Part shown: piece by piece, positions 63,578 through 64,000 of the stretch | Layout of the letters: each line of letters begins with the position of its first letter | How positions within the stretch are numbered: the first letter of the stretch is position 1 | Origin: Paraburkholderia phenazinium | Lineage (GTDB): Bacteria; Pseudomonadota; Gammaproteobacteria; Burkholderiales; Burkholderiaceae | DNA: 64,000 nucleotides | Direction: 5' to 3' | NCBI RefSeq assembly: GCF_900142845.1 | Contig: NZ_FSRU01000001.1 | Location: forward strand, 1,860,001 to 1,924,000 | Notes under the pieces: model-generated | Told to the model about the DNA's origin: nothing | What the model saw: the letters and a program-made list of their open reading frames with translations, nothing else | Databases searched by the model: none | Made by a program: the position numbers and the translations under genes

Positions 63578-64000
63578 ATGGCAGGTAAATCGAATCACCG
63601 ACAGCCCGCTGCCCACGCCGCCGCGGGCACCGATTCCAAATCCGAGGATCTCGAACAGTTTCGCTTGCGGCCAGACGGCGAAGCGCTGCGGACCAATCAG
63701 GGCGTGAAGATCGCCGACAACCAGAACAGCTTGCGCGCCGGTGTGCGCGGTCCGTCGCTGCTGGAAGATTTCATCATGCGTGAAAAGATCACGCACTTCG
63801 ACCATGAGCGCATTCCCGAGCGCATCGTGCATGCGCGCGGCTCCGCGGCCCATGGCGTATTCAAGGTGTACAAGCCGCAGAGCGACTACACCAAGGCTGC
63901 GTTTCTGCAGGACCCGGCCGTGGAGACACCGGTCTATGTGCGCTTTTCGACGGTGCAGGGACCGCGCGGCTCGGCCGATACCGTGCGCGACGTGCGCGGC
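63578..64000 (+). CDS. Large-subunit catalase, KatE/HPII-type, 5' part only
   Basis: The gene is cut by the right edge, so 141 codons are visible. AAGGAG lies seven bases before the ATG. The heme-catalase start is clear: [35 protein letters not shown] with the catalytic His in [10 protein letters not shown], in pieces, then [21 protein letters not shown]. The extended N-terminus ([18 protein letters not shown]) points to the large-subunit clade. The enzyme destroys H2O2, complementing ahpCF in this window. Confidence 0.9.
   Translation, partial: MAGKSNHRQPAAHAAAGTDSKSEDLEQFRLRPDGEALRTNQGVKIADNQNSLRAGVRGPSLLEDFIMREKITHFDHERIPERIVHARGSAAHGVFKVYKPQSDYTKAAFLQDPAVETPVYVRFSTVQGPRGSADTVRDVRG

Noticed and set aside
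62912..63853. 313-aa minus-strand version of the secreted-protein gene
   Set aside because: The extension overlaps the catalase gene. The ATG at 63265 with GGAG and a clean signal peptide is the better start.

Overview
The window is GC-rich, densely coded DNA with the gene repertoire of a Burkholderiaceae beta-proteobacterium, most likely Paraburkholderia or Burkholderia. The evidence is the lutABC lactate operon, type-2 LeuA, an OmpC-like porin, AhpC with AhpF, MipA/OmpV, paired LysR-pirin-DoxX, an AlkB hydroxylase and many MFS and LysR genes. No rRNA, tRNA, phage, insertion sequence or CRISPR array was seen. The window looks like chromosomal accessory and metabolic DNA rather than a mobile island.

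Layout. 1-8.2 kb: a GMC oxidoreductase faces a six-gene minus-strand operon (spermidine/putrescine-type ABC ATPase, HAD hydrolase, DadA-like FAD oxidase, two permeases, aldehyde dehydrogenase), with a divergent LysR regulator at 8.25 kb. 9.4-11.2 kb: an SDR and a second LysR gene. 11.4-15.0 kb: a GntR/FadR-type regulator and lutABC, whose promoter and palindromic operator are readable. 15.0-16.5 kb: an MFS transporter. 16.9-22.0 kb: a sugar ABC transporter plus L-fuconate dehydratase, so probably L-fucose use. 22.4 kb: a porin. 23.8-28.0 kb: a FAN1-type VRR-NUC nuclease translationally coupled to an XPD/DinG-like Fe-S helicase, behind a perfect LexA box. 28.1-35.2 kb: a mechanosensitive channel, MFS pump, patatin and a sigma-54 activator with a Glu-substituted receiver domain. 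35.2-36.9 kb: a 1.7-kb gap with degenerate tandem repeats, then a short orphan CpaB/SAF protein.

38.4-45.3 kb is a molybdate neighbourhood: a fused permease-ATPase (ModB-ModC), ModA, a sulfite-oxidase-fold molybdopterin protein, a ModE DNA-binding-domain-only regulator, a DUF2325 protein and an unknown helical protein. Four 24-bp sites of one pattern (CG-N2-A-TATNN-N7-TANAN-CG), matching the ModE core, lie upstream of modA, the molybdopterin gene, the DUF2325 gene and the unknown gene. This suggests one regulon that includes uncharacterised genes.

45.6-55.2 kb: LysE exporter, NTF2-like protein, prolyl-4-hydroxylase-like oxygenase, leuA with a leucine-rich leader peptide (leuL) and attenuator-like hairpins, a short CDF transporter, a decayed oxygenase fragment, an MFS pump and ahpC-ahpF. 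55.4-64 kb: alkB, DoxX-pirin with a divergent LysR, mipA, several small hypothetical genes, an orphan terminator that may end an sRNA, and the 5' end of a large-subunit (KatE/HPII-type) catalase cut by the window edge.
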